From Girardinichthys multiradiatus (taxonomy: Eukaryota; Chordata; Actinopteri; Cyprinodontiformes; Goodeidae), in contig NC_061816.1 in NCBI RefSeq assembly GCF_021462225.1, forward strand, positions 14,657,390 to 14,721,389: 64,000 nt of DNA, written 5' to 3'. A model generated the notes under the pieces. That model was not told the DNA's origin. It worked only from the letters and a program-made list of their open reading frames with translations, and ran no database searches. A program made the position numbers and the translations under genes. Shown here piece by piece: positions 33,619 through 44,360 of this stretch (within the stretch, counting starts at the first letter, position 1; every line of letters begins with the position of its first letter).

Positions 33619-34717
33619 GAATGTGGTGGATACAGTTGATCGGTTGATGCAGAATAGGTGTGCCATATGCTGGATGGGAAGATTCAGCCTCAGGTGCATT
33701 AGAGTCAGGAGGAGCATCTAGAAGGGTGAAAGTTTTCGGCCAGTCTGTGGTAAACAGGGAAGGATCTGAGACAGCACACCCATCACAACAACGACACACA
33801 ACTTTATATCAACTTTCAGCCGCTGCAAACAAATAACAGGTTGCAGAAAATCACAGAGTGACTGGCTGAGGTCATTCTGCGGTTAGTGGGGAAAACCCCC
33901 CCCAGCAGCCCGCTCTGCTTCAGCCTCTGAGGGTTCGCCAGGCTCTGCTTCAGCCTCTGAGGGTTTGCCAGGCTCTGCTTCTGCCTCTGAGGGTTTGCCA
34001 GGCTCTGCTTCTACCTCTGAGGGTTCGCCAGGCTCTGCTTCTGCCTCTGAGGGTTCGCCAGGCTCTGCTTCTGCCTCTGAGGGTTTGCCAGGCTCTGCTT
34101 TTGCCTCTGAGGGTTCGCCAGGCTCAGCTTCAGCCTCTGAGGGTTCGCCAGGCTTCACGCCTCTGGGGTTCCACAGAGTTTTTGTGGGGGCCTCTATTCT
34201 CCTCTGTCGGCCTCCTGACCTACCTGCAGGTTCACGTCGCAGGCCGCCACGGCTTCGCCGCCGACCGCCCAGAGCTCTGTGGTGCAGGTCTGGTCGCCCG
34301 CCGGAACTCTGTGCCTGATGGGGACGACCCCCTGAACTTTGTGCCTGCTGGGGACGACCTCCTGGTCGCCGGCCTGAACTTTGTGCATGCTGGGGACGAC
34401 CTCCTGGTCGCCCGCCTGAACTCTGTTTTTGTTTCTGGCCCTCCTGCCAAGGCCCCCTCGGCCCACCCTGTGTGGGTTGTTTTTGTTTCTGGCCCTCCTG
34501 CTGAGGCCCTCGCCGCCCACCCTGTGTGGGTTGTTTTTTGTTTCTGCTCAAGTCTTGTTTTCGGATCATGTCATGCCTCTCTCGCCTGCACGTTTGTTGT
34601 TTTGTTCCTGCCTCTTGCTGTGAGTGAGTTTTTGTTTTTTGTCATTAAAACCTTTTTACTTACCGACATGCTGCCTTCTAGTCTGCATTCTGGGGTCCTA
34701 TATAGCAAGTCGTAACA
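33619..34717 (+). repeat. Repeat-rich, LTR-like region
   Basis: Contains a 30-bp minisatellite (33911-34153), further GC-rich imperfect repeats (34310-34535) and a 3' part with a CATTAAAACC poly(A)-like signal (near 34646). It ends in TCGTAACA at 34717, the style of a fish gypsy-type LTR terminus. Open frames on both strands (up to 228 codons on the minus strand, 33883-34569) arise from repeat units lacking stops and carry no known domain. The 5' boundary and a target duplication were not found. Confidence 0.4.
33911..34153. repeat. 30-bp minisatellite, ~8 copies
   Basis: Unit GGGTTCGCCAGGCTCTGCTT plus CTGCCTCTGA, tandemly repeated with few changes. Because the unit is divisible by three it remains open. 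It would encode a decapeptide repeat, PSEAEAEPGE, on the minus strand or GSPGSASASE on the plus strand. Confidence 0.95.
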
Positions 34718-34887
34718 CCTGCAGCCACTGCGGCCTGTCTGCGGAGCTCTGCTGCTACGAAAATACCAGAGCACATTTCAAACTAGGCTCACTCTTGGTA
34801 AACTGACTGCATGGATGAAGTTTTGAGGTCGACTTTGTTGCCTTACTTTTTGTCAGAAAATAATTGTGGTATAAAAACACTAAATGT

Positions 34888-35046
34888 TTGCACTCACCTT
34901 CCCCATTGACTGCTGCTGGTGAGGGCATTATGGGAAATCTAGTTTACCCAAGTCTGCAGAAGGATGCATCAGCAATGTCTCATGTCTTCCACTGGTACCT
35001 ACCTCTTCCGGTAGGTTAATGTTGTTGTGTTTTTTGAAATGTTGCG
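34888..35046. repeat. Dispersed repeat block, copy 2
   Basis: Direct-orientation relative of 17886-18110, starting near CACTCACCTTCCCCATTGAC and ending in the first T-rich minisatellite unit. It lacks 63 bp present in copy 1. There is no Rex3 sequence downstream here. Confidence 0.8.
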
Positions 35047-36906
35047 TGTCCAGGATCGGACTGGCTGTCTAGACACGGGATGGTCTTCAACCCAAAATAA
35101 GTTATATTACTGGTGCTAGCTACAGCCCAATAACCATTGGATGGCATTTGCAAGGGAAAGTCTCCAAAAAAAAACATATCCAAAGATAAAATAACATTAA
35201 TTTGCAATGTTAATATAAATAAAAAAACATGGACACATTTTATGCACGTGTGTAAAAATCTATCAAGAAAGATCCAAAATATGCAATATTTCATTCTTTT
35301 TTTAATTTTATTATTAAAGACAATTCCTTATTTATGATGAAAGGCATCTTTCAAAAATGTATGTTTGAAAGTACCTATGGAAGTGAACCGGAACAAATTT
35401 CTCTTTACCCCAGCAAGTTTTTGGTCGCCACCCTTGCATTCATTTCATTTTCCTGCACTGGCACCCTCGCCTTACTGAAATGAATGAGTGGGTCTTGATT
35501 TTTTTCTCAGCACAACCCACAGTGTTGCCAAAGACATGTGACTGTTGTTTTTATACTTGGAAAAACTTTGATAGAATGAAAAGCTTTCAGAGGTTTGAAA
35601 TTATCCCATTTTTTCATCAAAGTGTCTTACAGTAACATAAATCTTTTGGTATATAACGTTCTATTTATTCTGGGCACAACCACCTTTCCTTTCTGGAGGC
35701 AAAACAAAAACCTGGAGCACAAAGCAGCTTTAAATTAGCACAAAACATAACCCACAACACAGACATGTAAGCTTAATGGAAGTGCTCTAGTTTACAATGT
35801 TTGCTTCAGGCTTATTCAATTTCTTGCATTTATTGGCTTATTTTATGTCAACAAATTCCAATAAGAGATTATAACACAATTTAGATGTAAACTGCACAAC
35901 CCAGTTGACTCATTTTTTAGCTGTTAATTTGCCGTCTCCACTGCTGCTGAGAAATGTGGAATCTAATGATTAATTTATCCCCATAAAAAAAGTACAGAGA
36001 ATGAAAGGTGTGGATTTATGGAAAAAGAAGCGAATTTTGAATTGATCCTGGCTTTGGCTCATCCACAGCATCTCTCTTATTACACACATGCATTGCAGGA
36101 TTAGACAATAGCCAGCACTGTGTCCTCTGGAACAGATTATCGCCCATTTGTATATGTTCCAAAGAAAATCCAAAAAGCATGTGCATTTTTCTAAATTTTA
36201 TACAAGAGAAAAGCAATCTTTAAAAAAAAAGATCACTTTTCCTCTGAAAATACCAACACATCAGCCACAGTGTTCGGCTGACTTCATTCACTTTCAGAGT
36301 AAAAACCGGACCTTTTTAAATCTTCTGAACCTTACAGCAGCACAGTCTTACCATTTCCTCGCTCTCTTGCCTCAATGCATTTGACTGCACTTTCTGTGAC
36401 ATATTTTCTGCTTTTACTTTGAATATCACTTTTCGCTAATGCATATTCCACACTTCCAACACTGATGCATATTAGTGCTGGATGTGTCTCCACTAGTAGA
36501 GATTGAACCTGTGCAGTGATGTTGGATCGAACATTTACTCCGCCATGTTGGGCTGTTGGAAAAAAGATGGCAAAATAGTCGGAATTAACACCAGCTAATG
36601 ATAGTGATAGTATTTGTGTTATTTTGACAGGATTCCTGCAAAATAATCAATTAGCTGTTGTAGCTGGAGCCACATCATTACGTCATCATGAACATCTTTT
36701 CAGTAATTTGTCCTCCCTGTTTTTTGGTGAAGGATTGTAGTGTATAAAAAAAATTAAACAACACAAATTATATTATCTATCCCAGTATCCCAGCAAATAG
36801 ACATCCTAATATCATCAAATTATTTTATTAATGCTGTTTTAAACTGCCAGCGGTGCTTGCAAATGCTTCATACACAAGACTGATCAGCTAATCTCTCATC
36901 CACACT
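35047..36906. other. No gene recognised
   Basis: AT-rich DNA with short open frames on both strands (for example 36148-36384 +, 35016-35294 -) lacking domains. Nothing identifiable. Confidence 0.5.
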
Positions 36907-36908
36907 AA

Positions 36909-38484
36909 AATCAGAATCAAAATCAGCTTTATTGCCAGGTTCGTACATACAAACAAGGAATTTGACTCCGGCACACTTTGATCTTTGGTTTTGTTTTTGT
37001 ATTACAGAATATACATATTTACAATGTACAATATACACATATATAATAAAAAGGTGCATTTGCAACATCTGTATGCTGTTGTAGCAGCTCCTGTGGAAGG
37101 TTGAACTTATTGCGTTGCCTCAGGAAGTACAGTCTCTGCTGGGCCTTCTTTCGAACTGTGTCTATGTGTGAAGACCATCTCGGGTCCTCAGAGATGGTGG
37201 TTCCTAAAAACCTGAAGTGGTCCACGGCCGATACAGTGTTGTTGAGGATGGTGAGGGGGGTGTATGGAGGTGGTGTTCTCTGAAAGTCCACCACCGTTTC
37301 CACAGTTTTGAGTGGGTTCAGTTCAAGGTAGTTCTGACCGCACCAGTGTACCAGCTGATCCACCTGCTGTCTGTATGCAGACTCAGTCTGATGAGGTGCA
37401 GTCATTTGTGTACAGGGAGAAGAGGAGTGGGGATAGAACACATCCCTGGGGGGCACCAGTACTTATTGATCTGGATCGGGAGAAGATGCTCCCCAGTCTC
37501 ACCTGCTGCTGTCGGTCCGTCAGGAAGCTGTTGATCCACTGACAGGTGGAGGCTGGGACGTTGAGCTGGGTGAGCTTCTGGTGGAGGATGTCTGGTATGA
37601 TGGTGTTGAAGGCTGAGCTGAAGTCTACAAACAGGATCTTGGCGTACGTCCCTGGATGGTTGAGGTGTTGCAGGATGAAGTGTAGACCTAAGTTAACAGC
37701 ATCATCTGCCGACCTGTTTGCTCGGTAAGCAAATTGCAGGGGGTCCAGCAGGGGGCCTGTGATGTCTTTCAAGTGCTTCAACACCAGACGCTCAAAAGAT
37801 TTCATGACCACAGACGTCAGGGCTACAGGCCTGTAGACATTTAATCCTAGGATGGTGGGTTTCTTGGGAACTGGGATGATGGTGGATCGTTTAAGGCAGG
37901 AGGGGACCTCACATTTCTCCAGTGATTCGTTGAAGATCCTTGTGAAGATTGGAGCGAGTTGATTTGCACAGGCTTTCAGGCATGATGGGGAGACGTTATC
38001 AGGTCCTCCAGCTTTTTTTGTTTTCATGCGCTGAAAGAGCCTGTTTACATCTTCCTCGGAGATCTTTAGTGCAAGCAGAGGATCTGAAGGTAGGGGGTTG
38101 GTAGCTTTGTGGGAAGAACTTGTTCCTGAATGGGATGTGGCGGGGATGATTTGAGGTGTGAATGGCTTCTTGTTATGTCTGCAGTAGAAGCCATTCAGAC
38201 GGTTGGCCAGGAGACAACTCTGTTCAGGATGAGTTGGGGGGCTCCTATAGGCAGTCAGGTTTCTCAGACCAGTCCATACAGCTGAAGTGTCACCAGTAGA
38301 AAGGCTGTTCTTAAGCTTCTCACTGTAGCTTCTCTTAGCTGCTTTGATCTCCTTTGTTAGTCTGTTCCTGGCCTGCCTGTACCGTGCCCAATCTCCACTG
38401 CTGTGAGCTTCTTCCTTTTCCCTGCACATATTCCTGAGGTGGGGATTAAACACAGCTTTCAGAACAACACACTGACTGGAGATT
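36909..38484 (-). mobile_element. Rex1-like retrotransposon, copy 2, deleted
   Basis: Same family and orientation as 19922-21408, with the antisense tail TCAGAATCAAAATCAGC at 36909. It extends further 5' than copy 1, into the linker before the polymerase (38100-38484), but has lost two internal segments: C-terminal RT and the 3' UTR between about 37079 and 37085, and the catalytic box near 37390. The exact 5' end is uncertain. Confidence 0.88.
37019..38484 (-). pseudogene. Rex1-like RT lacking catalytic FADD box
   Basis: The main frame (37383-38453) opens with a linker rich in basic residues (FNPHLRNMC, ARYRQARNRLTKEIK), then EEDVNRLFQRMKTKKAGGPDNV (fingers), [64 protein letters not shown] (first Asp) and STGAPQGCVLSPLLFSLYTN. 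At about 37385-37395, some 66 bp that in copy 1 encode KFADDTTVIG are missing, removing the second catalytic motif. 37085-37440 then continues with LVHWCGQNYLELNPLKT and KKAQQRLYFLRQ, after which the C-terminal third is deleted. The protein cannot be an active polymerase, although its 356-codon frame could mislead gene prediction. Confidence 0.88.
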
Positions 38485-38779
38485 ATTAAAACAGTTAAAG
38501 TCCATCATTGGTGATTTCATAATAAACTACATGAGGATAAAAAAAAAAAAGATTTTTTTTTCAGTGTAACATTTGATAAATCAAAAATGAAACTAAACTC
38601 CACAGTTTTAATCATTGTGCTCTGAATGTTTTTATTGGCTATAGTTCCTCATGATCCCACTCGTCGTTCTTGACAATAATGGTTCTTTCCTATGGTCTGG
38701 CAGTATACTTGTGCTGGTATAGCACTGTTTTTTAATGCAAGAGCCAAAGTTTCTGTGGAAACATATATATATATATATA

Positions 38780-39237
38780 CAGTACTGTGCAAACATTTTT
38801 GGCAGGTGTGAAAAAATGCTGTAAACAAAGAATGCTTTCAGAAATATCAATGATGAATGTTTATTTTTATCAAAATGCTAAGTTAGCAAACCCAAACATA
38901 CAGCCAAAGTCAGTAAGAAGTGATGGTATAGCCCCCACAGAGCCCTGATCTTAACGTCATTGAGTGATCACATGAAGAGACAGAAGGATGTGAGAAAGCC
39001 TACATCCACAGAAGATATGTGGTTAGTTCTCCAACCAGCCGAGTTCCTTCAAAAACTGTGTGTCTAGAAGAATTGATGGTGTTTTGAAGGCAAATATTGA
39101 TTTGATTTAGATTTCTCTTTTATTCATTCACTGCATTCTGTTGATTGATAAAATAAACCATTAACACTTCCATTGTTGGAGGCATTCTTTGTTTACAGAA
39201 TTTTTTCACACCTGCCTAAAATTTTTACACAGTACTG
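38780..39237 (-). mobile_element. Miniature Tc1/mariner-derived element
   Basis: Terminal inverted repeats of about 50 bp: left CAGTACTGTGCAAACATTTT then TGGCAGGTGTGAAAAAATGC, right ending ACACCTGCCTAAAATTTTTA then CACAGTACTG. A TA precedes the left end within a TA repeat. Inside is a scrap resembling the S-P-D-L-N-x-I-E end of a transposase (near 38944-38965, sense +). At 458 bp it is an internally deleted, non-autonomous copy, dependent on transposase from elsewhere. Confidence 0.85.
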
Positions 39238-39249
39238 TGTGTATACATA

Positions 39250-40328
39250 TATATATAGGGTTTAAAAGACAGGGGTTGGGAGAGCCCGCTTGCCCGGACG
39301 GGACGTTTTTCTCCGGATACACGATGGACTCCTGGCAGAAGTGGAGGATTGTGTGTCTGTCGATAATGTCAGTCGAGGATGTGGAAGATGTGTATATAAT
39401 TGGATGTTTGATATCAGGATTTCTGCTTTTTGGAGTCAGCGGTTACCTGGCATATCGAGAAATTCGGAGAATGTCAGCAGCTGTTCTGGCAATTGTGAGG
39501 CTGCCTGGCATTTGTGATAGGATCTTCAGAGCAATCAACACTCAGACGGAGATGTTACGTGAGCTGAATCGCAGATTGGATGTGATCCTTACACAGGATT
39601 GCAGGCAGGTTGCGGTTCCTGGACTCAGGGGTGAAATGGGATAAATCTTGGAGAAAGTTGTTCACAGGAATTTGGCTGTTTGGATTTGCTTTTGAGAAGC
39701 ACCAGCAAGACTCTCAAGGATGACGGAAAATTAAGAGTCAGCCTAACCCAAATAATAATTGTTTTTCTGAATCTGGTTCCCCTGCATGGCCTTGATGGCT
39801 GGCTATCTTCAACCTCTCCTGGAAGTTATGTAAACATGACGTTCTGCTCCCTCTGCCCCCTCCCTTCCCTGAGGACATCTGTGGACCTGCTCAGAACTTT
39901 GTGGCCGGTTGATAAACATTCCAACGTACCATCAAGGACAATGGCCTCTGTGACAGTGCTTCATGGACTTACTTGCACTCACACACATGCTCAAGATAAA
40001 CATATGCACCCCCTCACACCACCTTCACCGTTCCCGGCATGATGTTGTTTTGTAAACTTGTTGCTTCTTTGTGCTGAGGTTTTTTGCAATCTCAAACTGT
40101 ATCCTGCTACGGATAAAGTGTGAAATATGATTTATTTTCCCTCTACTTACCTAATGTAACCTCTTTTCTCATCTAGCAAGGGCAGCGCCTGTGAGTGGGC
40201 AACAAAGCCTCAGTGACCCGTCCCTCCCTTGTCTTGTGTCATGATGTATGTTTGGATGGGTTGTACTGGAATTCTAATTTCCCCTCGGGGATCAATAAAG
40301 TATCTTTGAATTGAATTGAATTGAATTA
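39250..40328 (+). mobile_element. Retroposon with membrane-protein ORF and Rex1-type tail
   Basis: The 3' end (40279-40328) reads AATTTCCCCTCGGGGATCAA then TAAAGTATCTTTGAATTGAA with (GAATT)n, closely matching the tail of the Rex1 fragment at 23359. Upstream is a 106-codon ORF (39324-39644) and about 630 bp of 3' untranslated-like sequence. No reverse transcriptase is present. The simplest reading is a non-autonomous retroposon that uses Rex1-type machinery. It directly adjoins, and probably inserted into, a Tc1 remnant that continues at 40329. The 5' boundary, just after the miniature Tc1 element, is approximate. Confidence 0.6.
39324..39644 (+). CDS. 106-aa predicted membrane protein in retroposon
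   Basis: The frame starts at ATG 39324 (MDSWQKW...) rather than further upstream, because sequence before it belongs to the miniature Tc1 element and a TA repeat. Residues 1-23 are polar and acidic (SVEDVEDV). Residues ~24-43 (YIIGCLISGFLLFGVSGYLA) form one strong transmembrane helix, followed by a basic YREIRR stop-transfer motif. Residues ~48-90 are a likely amphipathic or coiled-coil segment with heptad Leu/Ile spacing (NTQTEMLRELNRRLDVIL). The frame is intact. I do not recognise a characterised family; function is unknown. Retention of a clean helix-plus-coil frame inside a retroposon is unusual. It may be a captured host exon, a reduced ORF1, or chance. Confidence 0.5.
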   Translation: MDSWQKWRIVCLSIMSVEDVEDVYIIGCLISGFLLFGVSGYLAYREIRRMSAAVLAIVRLPGICDRIFRAINTQTEMLRELNRRLDVILTQDCRQVAVPGLRGEMG

Positions 40329-40620
40329 AGCACAAAGATACCTTGGTCAATAAATGGGTACTTGGCCTTTTGGCAGTGTGGGCAGGTGCCAAGTCCTGCA
40401 GAAAAATTAAATTGGCAGCTCTATAAAGTTTGTCAGCAGTAAGAAGTATGAATTGCTCTAAAATATCCTGGTAGGTGGTTCCTCTGACTCTGAACTTGAC
40501 AAAACACATTTTAACAAAATAAACAGAAGACATGTCTCCCTGAATCATCACTGACTGTAGAAACCTCACACTGGACTTTGAGCATCTTGGACTATGTGCT
40601 TCTTCACATATCCTACAGAC
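40329..40620 (-). pseudogene. Tc1-like transposase remnant
   Basis: The minus-strand frame gives QSVMIQGDMSS, FVKFRVRGTTYQDILEQFIL and FLQDLAPAHTAK. These are the segment between the first and second catalytic Asp of a Tc1-like transposase, with the second Asp in LQDLAPAH. The element at 56064-57672 has the equivalent QSVMVWGAVS...QHDLAPAHSAK. Both ends and the DDE glutamate are missing. The left side is cut by the retroposon tail at 40328. Confidence 0.8.
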
Positions 40621-42274
40621 TAATGGATATTGATTTCTAAACGAAAATTACCATAGTTTAACTTGAGAATAAAACTGCACTACTGTGCCAAAGTCCAGTC
40701 CTTTTTCTCTTTATCCTAGGTAAGACATTTCTGACATTGTCTCTGGTTCAGGAGTGGCTTAACACAAGAAATTATTCATTTATCTGTGTGTTAACTAACC
40801 CCAGCTACAGTCATGCATTATGGATTTCCTTCAAACACTTTAATGGGGTTTGCCTCACAATCCCCCCTAACTTGCAGTTATTGCAGTTGCTTTTGCAAAT
40901 TCTTATTACCACACTTTTTCCTTCTGCTTAACTTTCCATGAATATGCTAGGATATAGCACTGTGTGAAAAGCCAGCTTCTTTAGCAATGACCTCTTGTTC
41001 CTTGTTATCCTTGTGGACTGTCTGCTAGACATCTGTCATGTAAGTATTTTGAAGGGACATAACATAACATGTATGTACTAAAAGGGGGGCGGTGGTGAAT
41101 GGCTGAAAGCCACAACCCTAAAAATCCTTAGAACTAAATACTTGCAATATATCTACTGATTGATCACTTTTTAGCTGCAGCACAAACATGGTATCTCATT
41201 AGATAAAAGGAATATGCAACAACTAAATACACATTGATTTGTTCAACAGTTGTAGCATATCATAGTGGAATTTTATAACTACAACCATTTTGCTAATCTC
41301 ATTGTATTTCCTTCCTGCTAAATATAACTACAACTTAATATCTATTACCTTAAACTCTATACAGTAAGTGTTCGTTTGGCCTCAAGTATCCAGAATGGGT
41401 GTATCAGCATTAATTCTTGATTTGATTTCTTTGACTAAATTAGAGCTATGAGGAAATGGCTGAGCAAGATGGCCCTTGTTAGGAAGGAAGAAAGAGAAAG
41501 ACGAAGGGAAGGAAGGTGGCTCCCATGACATGGCAGCGGGCCAGGGACAGTGACAGCTGACTAATGACTTTCACTGAGGGTGTCAGCCTCAGATTTATGT
41601 TCCCCCTATTCCCGAATCCACTCTCAGTATCTTAAAGCAAGAGTTATTCATGAACTATGAAAGCACGCACACACCCTCAGAGATTTAGGACTGGAGCTGT
41701 TTTCTGAATCAAATATCAACACGAAGCAAGTAAATAAAATGCAGGGCAAACTGCAAGCATCAGACGGCAATCATCATACCAAATCAAGACCACAAATATA
41801 CACAAATGTCCTTTACTCACCCAAGAAAGCATGTACACCATTCCCAACCTCAAAGGACCAATGAGACAGTGTAGAGATTACCCTGACCTTTGAATGATTA
41901 TAACCTAGACATAGTACCATCTTGGGACTGCTTTCCTGCAAAAGTGTTAGGGAAAGAAACTATAAAAACTTCATATTAGGTACCTTGGTTAAACTTTTCC
42001 GAGGAGATAAAGTTTTTAAGCTTGTGACTAGTACTGTTTCCTTTCCTTTTCATTCATGGAAGAGAATGTACCACACTAGTGTGAGCTAAATGCCAACATC
42101 AATATTTTAACCTGCTTGTAATAACTAGCACAGCAGTACCAAGAGTGACCTACTCTTCTCTCTTTTAATATTTATCATTTATGAAAGCAAACATCCTCAA
42201 AGTTAGAAACGGATGGGAAGATTTTAGGGTGAATTTAGGACAAAAAGAATTAGATGAGGCTTAATATAGATAGG
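40621..42274. other. No gene recognised
   Basis: AT-rich DNA with no recognisable exon or element. A purine-rich stretch lies at 41480-41520. It ends at the target duplication of a solo LTR. Confidence 0.5.
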
Positions 42275-42278
42275 ACTT

Positions 42279-42705
42279 TGTAATGGAAATTATTTTATTA
42301 AGCATTCCATAGTGTATGACCTTTAGGTTACCTCACTCCTCAGAACATCTGTGTTAGAGGAGGAAGCTGTAAAAGCCATTATCAGAAGTTTAATAGTTAA
42401 AACTCATGCTTTAAGGGTGATATCTCGGGAAGGACAGATGGGTTCCTAGATAATGTTGTCACCTCTGAACCCGAGAAGGGTCTGGGCTCATAAAACACAG
42501 ACTCTTTGAAGTTGAGATAACACTGTCATGTTCTGGTATAAATACTGTGTGTAAATGTTGATCGGGGCTCTGCTCAACTGACTTGCTTGGTGACAGAGTC
42601 ATTCAAACGCTGAATGCCTTTGAATAAAACTTATAAAGACAAAGTCCGGATTTTCTCTTGTTATGAGTCAACTTCTACCCACTTTGATAAGAAAATTCCA
42701 CAACA
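42279..42705 (+). mobile_element. Short solo LTR, copy 1
   Basis: 427 bp beginning TGTAATGGAAATT and ending TCCACAACA, with ACTT on both sides (42275-42278 and 42706-42709) as a 4-bp target duplication. It has a TATAAATA box at 42537-42544 and AATAAA at 42623-42628, defining U3/R/U5-like parts. It is about 90% identical by eye to the inverted copy at 50321-50745. No internal retroelement sequence adjoins, so it is a solo LTR left by recombination. Confidence 0.93.
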
Positions 42706-42709
42706 ACTT

Positions 42710-43533
42710 CATAATGGAAAAAATAAGGGCATAACTAACAGACACGTTGTACTTTATTATGAGTTACTCAGGTGCTCTCCTTTCTAATGCAGCCCTTGGC
42801 AACTGCCCATATGGCTCATGTCAAAAACAGCTACTGAGACAATAGCATAAATTGCTTGCTACATATTGCAAAGGAGATTCCCTCCTGTTTTTGAAGTGGC
42901 CGTATTCTTTGTTGACTGTTCTTTTTTTTTTGTCTTACTGTGATGAGTTTTTATTACTGTTGAATGGTCTGCAAGTTTCTAATTCCCAAAGACTACAGCA
43001 AAAGGAGTTCACTGTTCAGAAAATACCTCAAATTCAAAGTTTGTTTAACAATCACTTGTCAATTTAACACATTTTACCAAATTTGCATTATGTCTTTCTT
43101 GTGGCTATTTGACGAGCACTAAAGACAAACTGTCAAACTGTTGGAGGACGTCTTTGAGGATAATGGGAACCACAGAGCTCCCTGAACGACCACATATGGT
43201 TCAAAGGCACTCCACTAGGAAGGCTAAAGCGGCTAAGAATGGAATCAATATAGATGAGTAAATTTTCTGTCACAGATAGGGTCATTACTGCAAGCTTTTT
43301 GACACTGCTTGAATTTGTTATTTTTTTTTTGTTTCTGTAATGTTTTTTTTTTTTTGCCTGTAATGCCATTAGCCACATACAATTATACGTTTACACACAG
43401 GTTACACCGTACCTGGTTCTCACGGAGAATTAAAACATTACTATTTCCATTATTTCCATTTCTATTTTCCATGAAAGTCATAATTATTTTATTTGATTTC
43501 TCTCATGTAATTAGTATTCTCATATTCATCATC
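42710..43533. other. No gene recognised
   Basis: AT-rich DNA with T tracts at 42923-42933, 43320-43330 and 43345-43356. Nothing identifiable. Confidence 0.5.
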
Positions 43534-43815
43534 TTCCACTTATCTGGGTCACAGGGCAGGGGCAGCAGTGTTAGCAATCTCAGCAGAGTTCCCTCTCCCC
43601 AGACACCTTCTCCAGCTCTTCTGGGGCGAGCCCAAGGCTTCCCCAGACAAGCTGGGAGACATAGTCCCCCAAGCATGTCCTAGGCAGTGTCCTGGGCCTC
43701 CTTTCGGTGGGATGTGCCTGAAACACCTCAGGAGGGAGGCATCCAGGGGGCATTTGAAACAAATGGCCAAGCCACCTCAGCTGACACCTCTCAATGTGGA
43801 GGAGCATATTTGGCA
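43534..43815 (-). pseudogene. Rex3 reverse transcriptase, C-terminal end
   Basis: The minus strand reads HIERCQLRWLGHLFQMPPGCLPPEVFQ, ERRPRTLPRT, DYVSQLVWGSLGLAPEELEKVSGERE. This is the conserved C-terminal tail of the fish Rex3/RTE-type ORF, after the polymerase domain. The 3' boundary near 43534 is the usual CGGATAAGTGG-type end of the family. A diverged copy of the same tail occurs in sense at 62850-63130. With no catalytic region it is only a dead 3' fragment. Confidence 0.82.
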
Positions 43816-43834
43816 TTTATTTCTTCAAATTGTT

Positions 43835-44195
43835 TCTTTTAATCCATTCATCCATCAGTCGTCTATATCCACTTATCCCTGCAACGTAGCAGGGGGCATG
43901 GTGTATATCTACAGTAGTCACTGGGTGAGAGGCAGGGAACACCATGGACATGTCGCCAGTCCATCAAAGGGCAACACAGAGACACATACTAATGCCTAAG
44001 GGATATTTTGAGTAACAAATTTAACCAACTGTCATGTTTTTGTGTTTGTGGGACAGCCAGAATACCCAGAGAGAACCCATGCATGTGGAGGGAGAACATG
44101 CAAGCTCTAAGCAGAAAGACAGAGGCTGGGATTCCAACCCAGAACCTCAGTGGTTTAAGGCAATAATGCTTAACACTGTGCTGCATTGCAGCACG
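43835..44195 (+). repeat. Common teleost interspersed repeat
   Basis: Runs from ATCCATTCATCCATCAGTCG through GTCGCCAGTCCATCAAAGGG, CAGAATACCCAGAGAGAACC and CATGTGGAGGGAGAACATGC to AACACTGTGCTGCATTGCAG. I recall this order of phrases from an abundant repeat in fish genomes. It has no open frame of note. The family name is uncertain. Confidence 0.7.
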
Positions 44196-44299
44196 CTTTC
44201 TTTATATGCGATACTTAAATTTGACTATCATTCTTTTAATGGTTTTCTTTACTTTAACATATTTATCTTTACTATTTGTTCCTTTATTTCACTGTAAAC

Positions 44300-44360
44300 A
44301 CTTTGAATGACCCCGTGTATGAAAGGTACTGTATACATAAACTTGCATTGCCTTGTCTCA
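44300..44360 (+). repeat. LINE 3' tail
   Basis: AAAGGTACTGTATACATAAACTTGCATTGCC resembles the GGTGCTATACAAATAAACTTG tails of L2/CR1-type fish LINEs. Only the extreme 3' end is recognisable. Confidence 0.5.

Noticed and set aside
33883..34569. 228-codon basic, repeat-rich minus-strand frame
   Set aside because: Openness follows from a 30-bp repeat unit divisible by three. No nucleocapsid zinc knuckle or other retroelement motif was seen.
34344..34722. CCTGC as target duplication of an LTR ending at 34717
   Set aside because: The upstream CCTGC lies inside a local repeat and the implied LTR start is not TGT-like; probably coincidence.
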